A stretch of 64,000 bases of DNA. Source: Flavobacterium praedii (lineage in GTDB: Bacteria > Bacteroidota > Bacteroidia > Flavobacteriales > Flavobacteriaceae). The stretch covers positions 2,629,001 through 2,693,000 of the forward strand of contig NZ_CP113948.1 in the NCBI RefSeq assembly GCF_026810365.1, read 5' to 3'. Shown here in pieces: positions 26,501-36,383 of this stretch. The position numbers were made by a program, and so were the translations under genes. Each line of letters begins with the position of its first letter. Position 1 is the first letter of the stretch. The notes below the pieces were generated by a model, which saw nothing but the letters and a program-made list of their open reading frames with translations, was not told the origin of the DNA and searched no databases.

Positions 26501-26590
26501 TAGAGCCCCGATAGCAGTGGAAATCCTTTTTTGAGCCGATTTTTCTTCGGCTTAAAAAAGATTGTAACGAATAGCGGGATTAGCTCCTAA
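26501..26590 (-). repeat. Structured repeat element B, copy 2
   Basis: Minus strand: AGGAGCTAATCCCGCTATTCG, TTACAATC, an internal hairpin (AAGCCGAAGAAAAATCGGCT with A/T-rich flanks that also pair), then GGATTTCCACTGCTATCGGG and GCTCTA. The outer stem AGC + CCCG pairs with CGGG + GCT. It lies between the divergent phosphopantetheinyl transferase and ahcY genes. Confidence 0.75.
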
Positions 26591-26676
26591 AAAATATTTA
26601 TCTAATGTTCAAAAGATTAAGACATTAAACAAATCACAAATCTCGTATAAATTAGTTTATTTCTAAACTTATTGCC

Positions 26677-26684
26677 TAAATTTG
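26677..26684 (+). promoter_or_regulatory. Candidate -7 box of ahcY
   Basis: TAAATTTG fits TAnnTTTG 32 bases before the ATG; I see no -33 TTG at standard spacing. Confidence 0.35.
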
Positions 26685-26715
26685 CAAAAAATTTTACAAT
26701 ACAAATATACTATAA

Positions 26716-28032
26716 ATGAGTACAACGACTATGCCTTTTGTGGCTTTCAAAGTAAAAGACATTTCTCTAGCAGCCTGGGGAAGAAAAGAAATTGAACTAG
26801 CTGAAGCTGAAATGCCAGGTTTAATGGCACTTCGTGCAGAATATAAAGACGAACAACCACTTAAAGGTGCTCGTATTGCTGGATGTTTGCACATGACGAT
26901 TCAAACTGCTGTTTTGATCGAAACATTGATTGCTCTTGGTGCTGAAGTGACTTGGAGTTCTTGTAACATTTTCTCTACTCAAGATCAAGCTGCTGCTGCT
27001 ATTGCTGCTGCTGGAATTCAAGTGTATGCTTGGAAAGGTTTGAATGAAGTAGATTTTGACTGGTGTATTGAGCAAACATTATTCTTTGGTGAAGACAGAA
27101 AACCATTGAACATGATTCTTGATGACGGTGGAGATTTGACTAATATGGTTATTGATCGTTACCCAGAATTGGTTGCTGGAATCAAAGGATTGTCTGAAGA
27201 AACTACAACAGGAGTTCATAGATTGTACGAAAGAGTAAAAGCTGGAACATTACCAATGCCTGCTATCAATGTAAATGACTCGGTTACTAAATCAAAATTC
27301 GACAACAAATACGGATGTAAAGAATCTGCTGTTGACGCGGTTCGTCGTGCTACTGATATTATGTTGGCTGGAAAAAGAGTAATCGTTTGTGGATATGGTG
27401 ATGTTGGAAAAGGAACTGCAGCTTCTTTTAGAGGTGCAGGATCTATTGTAACGGTTACCGAAATTGATCCAATTTGTGCTTTGCAAGCTGCAATGGACGG
27501 TTTTGAAGTTAAAAAATTAGATACGGTTGTTGCTAATGCTGATATCATCATCACTACAACTGGAAATAAAGATATCGTTTTGGGTTCTCATTTCGAAAAA
27601 ATGAAAGACAAAACAATTGTTTGTAACATCGGACACTTTGATAACGAAATTGACATGGCTTGGTTGAACAAAAACCACGGTGCTTCAAAAATCGAAATCA
27701 AACCACAAGTTGATAAATACACTATCGCTGGAAAAGACATTATTATCTTGGCAGAAGGTCGTTTGGTTAACCTTGGTTGCGCTACAGGTCACCCAAGTTT
27801 TGTAATGAGTAACTCGTTTACCAACCAAACTTTGGCTCAAATCGAATTATGGAAAAATAGTGCTGCTTACAATAATGAAGTGTATATGTTACCAAAACAT
27901 TTGGATGAAAAAGTAGCGATGTTGCACTTAGCTAAATTAGGCGTTGAATTGGAAACTTTACGTGATGATCAAGCAGCTTACATTGGAGTTGAAGTTGAAG
28001 GTCCATTCAAACCAGAATATTACAGATACTAG
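26716..28032 (+). CDS. ahcY: Adenosylhomocysteinase
   Basis: 438 residues. AhcY splits S-adenosylhomocysteine into adenosine and homocysteine with bound NAD, removing the product inhibitor of methyl transfer and SAM-dependent reactions. Seen: [57 protein letters not shown], the Rossmann motif [21 protein letters not shown] (written [12 protein letters not shown] here), [11 protein letters not shown] and the C-terminal PFKPEYYRY with the NAD-binding Lys/Tyr. Its codon use is strongly biased, as expected for high expression. It is a single gene, ended by a 16-bp terminator stem. Confidence 0.98.
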   Translation: MSTTTMPFVAFKVKDISLAAWGRKEIELAEAEMPGLMALRAEYKDEQPLKGARIAGCLHMTIQTAVLIETLIALGAEVTWSSCNIFSTQDQAAAAIAAAGIQVYAWKGLNEVDFDWCIEQTLFFGEDRKPLNMILDDGGDLTNMVIDRYPELVAGIKGLSEETTTGVHRLYERVKAGTLPMPAINVNDSVTKSKFDNKYGCKESAVDAVRRATDIMLAGKRVIVCGYGDVGKGTAASFRGAGSIVTVTEIDPICALQAAMDGFEVKKLDTVVANADIIITTTGNKDIVLGSHFEKMKDKTIVCNIGHFDNEIDMAWLNKNHGASKIEIKPQVDKYTIAGKDIIILAEGRLVNLGCATGHPSFVMSNSFTNQTLAQIELWKNSAAYNNEVYMLPKHLDEKVAMLHLAKLGVELETLRDDQAAYIGVEVEGPFKPEYYRY

Positions 28033-28109
28033 TAATTTTTTTAGTTTGAAAATTTCAGTTCCGACAACTATCGGAATTCGATTTCTTCTAATATTCTAAT
28101 ATATAGATC

Positions 28110-28147
28110 AAGCCCGACAGATTTTAAAATCTGTCGGGCTTTCTTTT
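28110..28147 (+). terminator. ahcY terminator
   Basis: A perfect 32-base palindrome, AAGCCCGACAGATTTT with AAAATCTGTCGGGCTT (28110-28141), followed by TCTTTTTT. Confidence 0.9.
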
Positions 28148-28148
28148 T

Positions 28149-28398
28149 TAATTTAAAATTTTACAATTAAAAAATACTGACATTAATAAAAACAATCAGC
28201 TCTCCCTTATACTTTTTTCATACTTAACCCACAACATCAAAGCTTATAGTCTATTAAAGATTAGTTTTTTTTCTAAATAACAGAAATTAAATTTAAACGC
28301 ATTTTTTATTATTCAAAAAAAAAATCAATACCTTAGTGTCTATTATAAAATAAAAAAGACCGATTTACTCTTTAATTACCAACTCAAAACAAGATGCT
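28149..28398. other. AT-rich gap before the patatin gene
   Basis: About 250 bases of very AT-rich sequence. I see no gene, repeat copy or convincing promoter, although a promoter for the gene at 28399 must lie here. Confidence 0.5.
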
Positions 28399-30723
28399 TT
28401 GAAAAGAAAATCCCCCCTCTTCCTTTTATTTGTTTTTTTGATAATCTCTCAAATTAATTTTGCTCAAGAGAAAAAACCCAAAGTCGTATTGGTTTTGAGT
28501 GGTGGAGGAGCAAAAGGTATTGCACATATACCTCTTTTACAAACCTTAGACTCCTTACACATTGTTCCCGACCTTATAGTTGGAAACAGTATGGGAAGTG
28601 TTATTGGAGGCTTGTATGCTATGGGATATTCTGGTGACAGTATTGCAAATATTACCAAAAACATAGATTGGGACAAATTACTAGGAGGAGGAATGTCTTT
28701 AAAAAGTGTTAGCGTTGAAGAAAAAAGTGAGTTTCAACGCTATTTAGTCGGTATAGGAATAAAAGATGGAAAACCAAATAGTGTTAGTTCTATATTAAAC
28801 GACCAAAATTTAAGAGAATATCTTTCTGAGTTAACCTTCCCTGTATACAATATTAAAGATTTCGACAATTTAGCAATCCCTTTTAGAGCAATGGCTACCG
28901 ATTTAGTATATGGTAAAGAAATTGTTCTAAACAAAGGAAGCTTAGCCTATGCCATGCGCGCAAGCATGTCTTTACCCGCGGTATTCAAACCCATGCCTTA
29001 CGATGAAACAATCTTGGTAGACGGCGGTGTAATGAATAATTTTCCGACTGATGTTGCCAAACAAATGGGAGCTGATATCATAATTGGTAGTGATGTTGGT
29101 GGCGGAATGGAACCCAAAGACAAACTGGACAGTTTTCTAACTGTATTAATGCAAACGAGTATGTTTCCTAGTAACATCAAAGATCCAGAAAATCGAAAAC
29201 TCTGTAACATCTTAATAGACCACATGCCGAATTTGCGCTTTTCTACAGCAGATTTTGCAAAAAGCAATGAAATCTACAAAGATGGTAAGATAGCCACAAA
29301 CCTTAATCTAAATGCATTAGTTACTTTATCCGAAAAATTAAAAGGATACAAACAACGAACACATGAATTACCAAAAGTCTCGAACGAATTTATCATCGAT
29401 ACCATTGTGTATAAAAATATTAGCAAGGAAAACATTCCACTTGTAATAGCGAGAACAAACATTAAAACACATACAAAATATACAACCAAAGATTTGATTG
29501 AAGGCATCAATAGAGCCATGGGTACCAATCTTTTCACTCAAATCACCTATAGCTACTTTTTAAAAAATGGAGACAAACTTGGGCTTCTATTAAATGGTTT
29601 TGAATATGCAAAAAATCAAATCAATGCATCACTTCATTTTGACACCTATAGAGGCGTTGGTTTAATTCTTAATTACACAGCAAGAAACGTTTTAGCAGAA
29701 TCATCTCGGTTAATTATTACTGGAGACATTGCCGAACAACCAAAAGTTAGAATTGATTTTCAGAAAAATTTTGGGAAAAAGAAAGACTGGTGGTGGGGAT
29801 CCGAACTGTATGGTGCTTTTCTAAATCAAGAAATTTTTATTGATGGAAAATCTGCAGACAATATGAAATACAATACATTCGAATTCAACAATGAAGCAAA
29901 TCTGAATCTAAATTCTCTTAAAAGCTATGTTGGTTTTGGATTAAACTACTTGTATACTGAGGTAAAACCTAAAAATGACCCAAAATTAAATCCGAATATA
30001 CTTTCCTTAAATAATTATAACTATGAAAACATTGAGATAAATGCTCATTATTCTTATAATGATATGGACAAAGTTTTTTTTGCTACTAATGGCACTATTC
30101 TAAAAGCAAACATAAACCATTCCCTTTTAAGCAATGCTAGCATTAATTTCACTGATCCCAATTATATAGATCCTTCAGGACCTACAAATGGATATACGAA
30201 AATGGGTTTTACATTTGAGAAAAGATTTAAACTAAAAAACAAAACAACTTACATAATGGGGTTTGACTCCAACTTTATTTTCCAAGATGATCTCAAAGAG
30301 AATGAAATTTCTTTCTCAGATTATGGCTATGCAGCAAAAAATTTCCTTGGGGGAATTATACCTTGTTCTGGAAGCAATCGCTATGCGTTACCTGGATTAT
30401 ATGAAGATGAACTGAGTGTAACTCAATTTATGGGAGTTCGCTTGGGAGTACAATTTAATCCGACTGGCAAAATCTATCTTACTCCTCATTTTAACATTGC
30501 TTCTGTTGGGTTTGATAATTTTAACGATTATATAGGCAATGCATTTTTCCCAAAAGGGAATTGGGATTATAACAAAGAAACTAGCTTTTTAATGTCAGGA
30601 GGAGGCACAATATCATATCAATCCATTTTAGGTCCAATTCACTTTGATACTTCATGGATTAGCAATATCGACAAAGTAAGATTGTTTTTTAGCGTTGGTT
30701 TTTCATTTAATACATCAAATTAA
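28399..30723 (+). CDS. Patatin-like phospholipase with BamA-type barrel
   Basis: 774 residues starting at a TTG codon. No ATG is available before the signal peptide (MKRKSPLFLLFVFLIISQINFAQ). The patatin domain has the oxyanion loop LSGGGAKGIAH, the nucleophile GNSMG (Ser64) and the catalytic Asp208 in VDGGVMNNFP. About residues 330-400 form a POTRA-like linker, and the rest is a beta barrel of the bacterial surface antigen family ending FSVGFSFNTSN. It resembles PlpD-type autotransporter lipases, which hydrolyse phospholipids at or beyond the outer membrane. An ATG-CTT-TGA mini-frame overlaps the TTG start. Confidence 0.88.
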   Translation: MKRKSPLFLLFVFLIISQINFAQEKKPKVVLVLSGGGAKGIAHIPLLQTLDSLHIVPDLIVGNSMGSVIGGLYAMGYSGDSIANITKNIDWDKLLGGGMSLKSVSVEEKSEFQRYLVGIGIKDGKPNSVSSILNDQNLREYLSELTFPVYNIKDFDNLAIPFRAMATDLVYGKEIVLNKGSLAYAMRASMSLPAVFKPMPYDETILVDGGVMNNFPTDVAKQMGADIIIGSDVGGGMEPKDKLDSFLTVLMQTSMFPSNIKDPENRKLCNILIDHMPNLRFSTADFAKSNEIYKDGKIATNLNLNALVTLSEKLKGYKQRTHELPKVSNEFIIDTIVYKNISKENIPLVIARTNIKTHTKYTTKDLIEGINRAMGTNLFTQITYSYFLKNGDKLGLLLNGFEYAKNQINASLHFDTYRGVGLILNYTARNVLAESSRLIITGDIAEQPKVRIDFQKNFGKKKDWWWGSELYGAFLNQEIFIDGKSADNMKYNTFEFNNEANLNLNSLKSYVGFGLNYLYTEVKPKNDPKLNPNILSLNNYNYENIEINAHYSYNDMDKVFFATNGTILKANINHSLLSNASINFTDPNYIDPSGPTNGYTKMGFTFEKRFKLKNKTTYIMGFDSNFIFQDDLKENEISFSDYGYAAKNFLGGIIPCSGSNRYALPGLYEDELSVTQFMGVRLGVQFNPTGKIYLTPHFNIASVGFDNFNDYIGNAFFPKGNWDYNKETSFLMSGGGTISYQSILGPIHFDTSWISNIDKVRLFFSVGFSFNTSN

Positions 30724-30784
30724 GCCAGATAATCTTAATAAAAACAGCTCCAATTACAATAATAAAAATTTATACCAGGTCTAA

Positions 30785-30816
30785 CAAAAAAACCCGCTTC
30801 TTTCGAAACGGGTTTT
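30785..30816 (-). terminator. rpmA terminator
   Basis: AAAACCCG and CGGGTTTT pair (30789-30796 with 30809-30816); on the minus strand a T tract follows, 24 bases after the rpmA stop. Confidence 0.8.
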
Positions 30817-30839
30817 GCAATGCTATTAAATCTTTATGA

Positions 30840-31100
30840 TTATGCTTCAAATGGAAGTATAGAAACATAAGATTTATTATCTTTTTTCTTTTGGAAGGCA
30901 ACAACACCATCAACTCTTGCATGTAAAGTATGATCTTTACTAATGTAAACGTTTTCACCTGGATTATGTTTTGAACCTCTTTGTCTTACGATGATGTTCC
31001 CAGCAATAGCAGCTTGACCACCAAAAATCTTAACGCCTAAACGTTTTGATTCTGATTCTCTACCATTCTTCGAACTACCGACACCTTTCTTGTGAGCCAT
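30840..31100 (-). CDS. rpmA: Large-subunit ribosomal protein bL27
   Basis: 86 residues, standard length. bL27 sits near the peptidyl transferase centre of the 50S subunit. [24 protein letters not shown] and [18 protein letters not shown] are family signatures. The N-terminus starts directly at MAHKKG, so the processed extension known in Firmicutes is absent. It follows rplU by 22 bases in the usual rplU-rpmA operon. Confidence 0.98.
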   Translation of the reverse strand: MAHKKGVGSSKNGRESESKRLGVKIFGGQAAIAGNIIVRQRGSKHNPGENVYISKDHTLHARVDGVVAFQKKKDNKSYVSILPFEA

Positions 31101-31122
31101 GACGTATTAGTTTATTTTGTTA

Positions 31123-31551
31123 TTATTCTTGTGTATCTTCTTTTTTAGCTTTAGGAGCTTTTTTTACTTTAGGAGCTACTGCTTCTTCTGTAGTTGCTTC
31201 AACAGCTGCTTTTTTTGGAGCTGCTTTTTTAGCTGATCCACCTGCAGTAATACCTTCAATTACAATTTGAGTAAGATATTGTCTGTGACCGTTTCTCTTT
31301 TTGTACCCTTTTCTTCTTTTCTTTTTGAAAACGATAACTTTATCTCCTTTTAAGTGTTGTAACACTTTAGCTTCTACTGAAGCACCTTCTATAGCTGGGG
31401 CGCCTATTGTGATTGAACCGTTATCGTCAACTAAATAAACTTTGTCAAAAGAAACTTTTGAACCTTCTTCATTTGCTAAACGGTGAACGTAAACCTTTAG
31501 GTCTTTGCTAACTTTAAACTGTTGCCCTGCTATCTCTACGATTGCATACAT
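31123..31551 (-). CDS. rplU: Large-subunit ribosomal protein bL21
   Basis: 142 residues. The first 100 or so are a normal bL21 (MYAIVEIAGQQFKVSKD..., VIVFKKKRRKGYKKRNGHRQ). The last 40 are an Ala/Lys/Glu-rich low-complexity tail (KKAAPKKAAVEATTEEAV...), longer than in Escherichia coli but common in Bacteroidota. It is the first gene of rplU-rpmA, behind a good promoter. Confidence 0.97.
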   Translation of the reverse strand: MYAIVEIAGQQFKVSKDLKVYVHRLANEEGSKVSFDKVYLVDDNGSITIGAPAIEGASVEAKVLQHLKGDKVIVFKKKRRKGYKKRNGHRQYLTQIVIEGITAGGSAKKAAPKKAAVEATTEEAVAPKVKKAPKAKKEDTQE

Positions 31552-31581
31552 ACTGAATTGTTTTAATAATTTTTAAGGTTG

Positions 31582-31611
31582 CAAATATACAATTAAATAT
31601 TTACCCTGCAA
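31582..31611 (-). promoter_or_regulatory. rplU promoter
   Basis: Minus strand: TTG (31609-31611), 19 bases, TATATTTG (31582-31589), ending 30 bases before the ATG. This is one of the two best matches to the Bacteroidota consensus in the window. Confidence 0.65.
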
Positions 31612-31811
31612 TCCTTTAATAAAAAAATATTACTAGTATGATTTAAAGCAACTTTATGCCTCTTTTGATCGAAATTAATCTCGATTCAGTAAAATAATGT
31701 TAATTCTTTATTAAAGTAGAATAACCTTACTTTTGTAGCACAAAAAAAAGTAATTTTGATGTAACTAAAATCTATTAAAACTACTAATAGAGAATAAAAT
31801 TATTAATCTTT

Positions 31812-33137
31812 ATGAAAAAATCAATAATGATGTTAAGTGCTGCATTAATGTTAGGCGGAGTTGCTTCGGCTCAAAAAGTAGCTTTCGAAGAATACGATTT
31901 AGATAATGGGCTACATGTTATATTACACCACGACGCATCTGCACCAGTCGTAATCACATCTGTAATGTACCATGTAGGCGCCAAGGACGAAAACCCAGAC
32001 CGAACTGGCTTTGCTCATTTTTTTGAGCACTTACTGTTCGAAGGAACACAAAATATTAAAAGAGGGGAATGGTTTAAGATTGTAACTTCGAATGGAGGAA
32101 CCAACAATGCCAATACCACAGACGATAGAACTTATTATTATGAAATATTCCCATCCAATAATTTAGAATTAGGCCTTTGGATGGAATCCGAAAGATTAAT
32201 GCATCCGATCATTAACAAGATTGGAGTAGACACTCAAAATGAAGTTGTAAAAGAAGAAAAAAGAACAAGTTATGACAACCGCCCTTATGGAAACATCCTT
32301 TCGGCTGTTAAAGAAAATATGTTCAAAAACCACCCGTATCGCTGGACAACCATTGGCTCTATGAAAGATTTGGATGCCGCAACACTAGAAGAGTTTCAAG
32401 CTTTCAACAAAAAATTCTACTTACCCAACAACGCCGTTTTGGTAGTTGCAGGTGATTTTGAGAAAAAACAAGCCAAAGAATGGGTTCAAAAATATTTTGG
32501 CCCAATTGCTAAAGGCGAAGTAATTCCTAAGAAAACATTCTTAGAAGAACCAATTACACAAACCATAAAAGCTACTTACGAAGATCCAAACATTCAAATC
32601 CCAATGTTGGTGGCCAGTTACCGAACTCCTTCTATGAAAAGCAGAGATGCTCGAGTATTAGACTTAATTTCTTCCTACTTAAGCGATGGAAAAAGCTCTA
32701 AATTATACAAAAAAGTAGTAGATGAGAAAAAAATGGCCTTGCAAATTGGCGCAGTTGGTTTTAGTCAAGAAGATTATGGTATGTATATATTGTATGGCTT
32801 GCCAATGGGAAATTTTACCACTACGGACATTCTAAAAGAAATTGATGAAGAGATCGTAAAAATTCAAACCGATTTGATTTCTGAAAACGATTATCAAAAA
32901 CTACAAAACAAGTTTGACAATAATTTTGTCAATACCAATTCAACGATCGAAGGTATTGCCAACAATCTTGCCTCTTTTTACTTACTGTATAAAGACGTAA
33001 ACTTAATCAATACAGAAATCGAACTGTATCATTCCATTACACGTGAAGAGATAAGAGCCGTTGCACAAAAATACCTAAATCCAAATCAGCGTTTACTTTT
33101 AGATTATATACCTGCCAAAGCAAAACCTCTTAACTAA
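31812..33137 (+). CDS. Exported M16 zinc peptidase (active subunit)
   Basis: 441 residues. MKKSIMMLSAALMLGGVASAQ is a signal peptide. The inverted zinc motif HFFEH (69-73) and a downstream Glu near 149 (NEVVKEEKRT) complete the M16 active site. This half has one pair of M16 domains. M16 enzymes degrade peptides in a closed chamber formed by two halves; the partner half is the next gene, 12 bases on. They should act in the periplasm. A -7-like TACTTTTG lies at 31728-31735. Confidence 0.93.
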   Translation: MKKSIMMLSAALMLGGVASAQKVAFEEYDLDNGLHVILHHDASAPVVITSVMYHVGAKDENPDRTGFAHFFEHLLFEGTQNIKRGEWFKIVTSNGGTNNANTTDDRTYYYEIFPSNNLELGLWMESERLMHPIINKIGVDTQNEVVKEEKRTSYDNRPYGNILSAVKENMFKNHPYRWTTIGSMKDLDAATLEEFQAFNKKFYLPNNAVLVVAGDFEKKQAKEWVQKYFGPIAKGEVIPKKTFLEEPITQTIKATYEDPNIQIPMLVASYRTPSMKSRDARVLDLISSYLSDGKSSKLYKKVVDEKKMALQIGAVGFSQEDYGMYILYGLPMGNFTTTDILKEIDEEIVKIQTDLISENDYQKLQNKFDNNFVNTNSTIEGIANNLASFYLLYKDVNLINTEIELYHSITREEIRAVAQKYLNPNQRLLLDYIPAKAKPLN

Positions 33138-33149
33138 GAAACCGATATC

Positions 33150-35198
33150 ATGAAAAAAACAAGTATACTATTCATCCTTTTATTTCTAACAGGAATCATG
33201 CAAGCACAAGATCGCACGCAACCCAAACCAGGAAAATCACCAATTATAAATATCAAAAAACCACAGACCTTTGTTTTGGCCAATGGCATGAAAGTACTGG
33301 TTGTAGAAAATCATAAATTACCAAGAGTTTCCTTTAATTTAACTTTGGATAATACTCCTTTTACTGAAGGCAACAAAAAAGGCGTTGATGAATTGACCAG
33401 TAATCTAATTGGCAATGGTAGTAAAAAAACAAACAAAGTAGCTTTCAATGAAGAAATTGACTTTCTGGGGGCAGATATCAGTTTCAGTTCTCATGGCGCT
33501 ACCGCAAACTCTCTTTCTAAATATGGCGGCAGAGTATTAGAGCTAATGGCAGAAGGCGCATTACACCCAAACTTCACTCAAGAAGAATTTGACAAAGAAA
33601 AAGCCAAATTAATCGAAGGAATGAAATCAGAAGAAAAAAGTGTTCCTGCAATTGCCAATCGTGTAGTTGATGCTTTAGCATACGGTAAAAACCATCCATC
33701 CGGAGAATTTATGACCGAAGCAACCTTAAACAATGTTACTCTTGCAGATGTTGAAGCAAATTACAAATCCTACTTTGTTCCTGAAAATGCATATTTAATA
33801 ATCATTGGAGATGTAAAATACAATAATGTAAAAGTTGCTGTAGAAAAATTATTTGGTACATGGGAGAAAAAAAACACTCCAAAAACGACTTATGACACTC
33901 CGATAAACGTATCAAATTTACAAATCAATTTAGTTGATGTGCCTAATGCAGTACAGTCTGAAATCACATTGGTAAACACTGTAGATTTAAAAATGGGAGA
34001 TCCTGACTTTTTCCCGGCAGTAATCGCGAACCAAATATTAGGAGGCGATTTCAACAGTTATCTGAACATGAATCTACGCGAAAAACATGCTTGGACATAT
34101 GGAGCAAGATCAAATGTAGGAGCTGGAAAATACACTTCAAAATTCTTTGCCAAATCTGCTGTAAGAAATGCAGTAACAGATAGCGCCGTAGTAGAATTTG
34201 TCAAAGAAATCAAAAGAATCCGTATCGAAAAAGTAAGCGATGAAGTCCTAGCAACCGTAAAAGCTGGTTATATTGGTAGATTTGTTATGCAAGTTGAAAA
34301 ACCTCAAACTGTAGCACGATATGCCTTAAACATCGAAACCGAAAAACTTCCCGCAGATTTTTACGAAAAATACATTCAAACCATTAACGCAGTAACTGCT
34401 GACGATGTATTGCGTGTGGCCAACAAATATTTCCTTATTGACAACATCCGAATTGTAATTGCTGGAAAAGGATCCGAGATTGCTTCAGGATTGGAAAAAC
34501 TAAAAATTCCGATGTTTTATTTTGACAAATACGGAACGCCTCTTGAAAAACCAGTTTTGAAAAAAGAAATTCCGGTTGGAGTTACAGCCAAAACCGTTTT
34601 TGAAAATTACATCAAAGCTATTGGTGGAGAGAAAGCAGTTACCGCTGTAAAAACTATCGCAATGGTTGGATCTACTTCAATACCACAAGCCCCGATGCCA
34701 TTAACGTATACTTCCAAAACAGATACCAAAGGAAATTCAATGATAGAAATCGCAATGGGAGCCATGAGTATGATGAAACAAGTAGTTAATCAAAAGGGAG
34801 CCTATGCAATGCAACAAGGACAACGCAAAGATTTCACAGGTGCCGAATTGGCCGAAATGAAAGCAGCAGCAACTCCATTTGAAGAAGTACTGTTGTTAAA
34901 AAATCCTGCTTTGACCATCGACCGTATTGAAACCATCAACGGAAACGATGCTTTTGCCATAAAAAACGGGAAAAGTACTTATTTCTATGACACCAAAACT
35001 GGTTTAAAACTAGCGGAGTCCAAAACAGTAGAACAAGCTGGTCAAACAATGACAGTAACTACCAATTTTGAAGATTACAAAGAAGTAAAAAATGTAAAAG
35101 TACCTTTCAATATCATCCAAAATGTAGGTATCGAACTAGACATCAAAATGTCTGAAATCACTATCAACGAAGGAGTAAAAGATACCGATTTTCAATAA
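33150..35198 (+). CDS. Exported M16 peptidase homologue, non-catalytic subunit, with extra domain
   Basis: 682 residues with a signal peptide (...FLTGIMQAQ). The region where HxxEH should stand reads KKGVDELTSNLIGNGSKKT, so no zinc site exists. It does keep the REKHAWTYGARS segment with the Arg/Tyr pair that binds substrate in the second M16 half. It probably forms a heterodimer with the upstream gene, like the alpha and beta processing peptidase subunits. From about residue 480 an additional 200-residue beta-rich domain (ENYIKAIGGEKAVTAVKTI...) resembles LolA/outer membrane lipoprotein-sorting folds. Confidence 0.88.
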   Translation: MKKTSILFILLFLTGIMQAQDRTQPKPGKSPIINIKKPQTFVLANGMKVLVVENHKLPRVSFNLTLDNTPFTEGNKKGVDELTSNLIGNGSKKTNKVAFNEEIDFLGADISFSSHGATANSLSKYGGRVLELMAEGALHPNFTQEEFDKEKAKLIEGMKSEEKSVPAIANRVVDALAYGKNHPSGEFMTEATLNNVTLADVEANYKSYFVPENAYLIIIGDVKYNNVKVAVEKLFGTWEKKNTPKTTYDTPINVSNLQINLVDVPNAVQSEITLVNTVDLKMGDPDFFPAVIANQILGGDFNSYLNMNLREKHAWTYGARSNVGAGKYTSKFFAKSAVRNAVTDSAVVEFVKEIKRIRIEKVSDEVLATVKAGYIGRFVMQVEKPQTVARYALNIETEKLPADFYEKYIQTINAVTADDVLRVANKYFLIDNIRIVIAGKGSEIASGLEKLKIPMFYFDKYGTPLEKPVLKKEIPVGVTAKTVFENYIKAIGGEKAVTAVKTIAMVGSTSIPQAPMPLTYTSKTDTKGNSMIEIAMGAMSMMKQVVNQKGAYAMQQGQRKDFTGAELAEMKAAATPFEEVLLLKNPALTIDRIETINGNDAFAIKNGKSTYFYDTKTGLKLAESKTVEQAGQTMTVTTNFEDYKEVKNVKVPFNIIQNVGIELDIKMSEITINEGVKDTDFQ

Positions 35199-35220
35199 TC
35201 AAAATCTCACTTAAATTACT

Positions 35221-35252
35221 AAAGACTGTCTTAATCGGCAGTCTTTTTTTTT
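35221..35252 (+). terminator. Terminator after the M16 pair
   Basis: AAAGACTG pairs with CAGTCTTT across a 10-base loop and runs into a T tract. Element A copy 3 begins just after it. Confidence 0.8.
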
Positions 35253-35262
35253 GTAAAAAATT

Positions 35263-35377
35263 GGGGTGTGCCACCATTAAGCAAAGGGGGCAACTTATCG
35301 GACCGCTTATTCGCCCCCTTTGCTTAATGCTGTCGGGCTATTGCCGTTACTTCGGTAACTTGGCGCTATCCCTCACA
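35263..35377 (+). repeat. Structured repeat element A, copy 3
   Basis: GGGGTGTGCCACC, hairpin 1 (CATTAAGCAAAG + GGGGGC with GCCCCC + TTTGCTTAATG, nearly perfect), CTGTCGGGCTATTGCCG, GTTAC-TTCG-GTAAC, GCGCTATCCCTCACAC. In hairpin 2 the second base pair is T-A where copies 1 and 2 have C-G, a compensatory change. It lies 65 bases after the M16 gene, sense, but beyond that gene's terminator. Confidence 0.75.
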
Positions 35378-35408
35378 CGGCTTTACGGTATTAAAGACCA
35401 ATTTTAAA

Positions 35409-36275
35409 CTATTTCTTAGCAGACAAATAAACCCCAATCAAAATCACAAAAGCACCAACACTCTGAACAGGAGTTAACATTTCATGATCCAACAACCCCC
35501 AAAAGAAAGCCACTACAGGAATTAAATACGTTACCGATGTCGCAAAAACAGGCGATGAAACTTGAATTAATTTAAAGAAAATCACATTGGCAATACCGGT
35601 TCCAACCACACCAAGCACAAGAATAAACAATAAAGAATGTTGTACTTTTTCTACCTGAACTACATCAAAAAAACCAGTGAAAAACAAAATTCCCAAAGCT
35701 GGGAAAAGCAATATCAAAAAATTTCCTGTTGTGATGCTCAAAGGCGTCAAATCCGACAAATACTTTTTAAGCAAATTGACATTTAAAGCATAACAAATCG
35801 ATGCAATCAAAACCAAAATTGCATAATAATAATTTTGTTCCGGATGATTTACAGCACCATTAAAAACCAAAAGCATACTTCCCAAAAGTCCAATAACAAC
35901 TCCCCAAATCTGACTCCTTCTAAAAGTTATCCCAAAAAAGGCTGCTCCCAAAATCAAGGTATTCAGCGGAGTCAATGAATTTAAAATCGCCGTAATAGAA
36001 CTGTCAATCTGTGTTTCGGCAATCGCAAAAAGATAAGCAGGAACAAATGTACCAAACACAGAAGTCAACGCTATATATTTCCATTGATGATGCGGAATTT
36101 TAATCAAACTCTTAAATCCAATGAGCAGCAAAAAAAGGGCTGCAAAAATAATTCGCAAAGAACCCAACTGAAAAGCAGTTAATCCTACTAATCCTTTTTT
36201 GATCAATATAAAAGAGCTTCCCCAAATTAGGGCAAGTACAAACAAATAAACCCACTTCAACTGCTTTGTCATCAT
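35409..36275 (-). CDS. EamA/DMT family transporter
   Basis: 288 residues from the ATG at 36275 (MMTKQLKWVYLFVLALIWG; a second ATG and a GTG are adjacent). Ten hydrophobic helices in two EamA repeats; WGSSFILIKKGL and the second-half NVIFFKLIQ are typical. It is an inner-membrane metabolite or drug exporter of the RhaT/YdcZ group; the substrate is unknown. It stands alone, convergent with the M16 pair and divergent from the HMA gene. Confidence 0.9.
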   Translation of the reverse strand: MMTKQLKWVYLFVLALIWGSSFILIKKGLVGLTAFQLGSLRIIFAALFLLLIGFKSLIKIPHHQWKYIALTSVFGTFVPAYLFAIAETQIDSSITAILNSLTPLNTLILGAAFFGITFRRSQIWGVVIGLLGSMLLVFNGAVNHPEQNYYYAILVLIASICYALNVNLLKKYLSDLTPLSITTGNFLILLFPALGILFFTGFFDVVQVEKVQHSLLFILVLGVVGTGIANVIFFKLIQVSSPVFATSVTYLIPVVAFFWGLLDHEMLTPVQSVGAFVILIGVYLSAKK

Positions 36276-36383
36276 AAACACTATTTTGATGCAAAATTGT
36301 AATAATTTTAGAAACTTCCACTCCTTTTTTTATTAATTTTGCAATCAATTACAAGAAACTAAATCAATTAAAAACTTATCATA

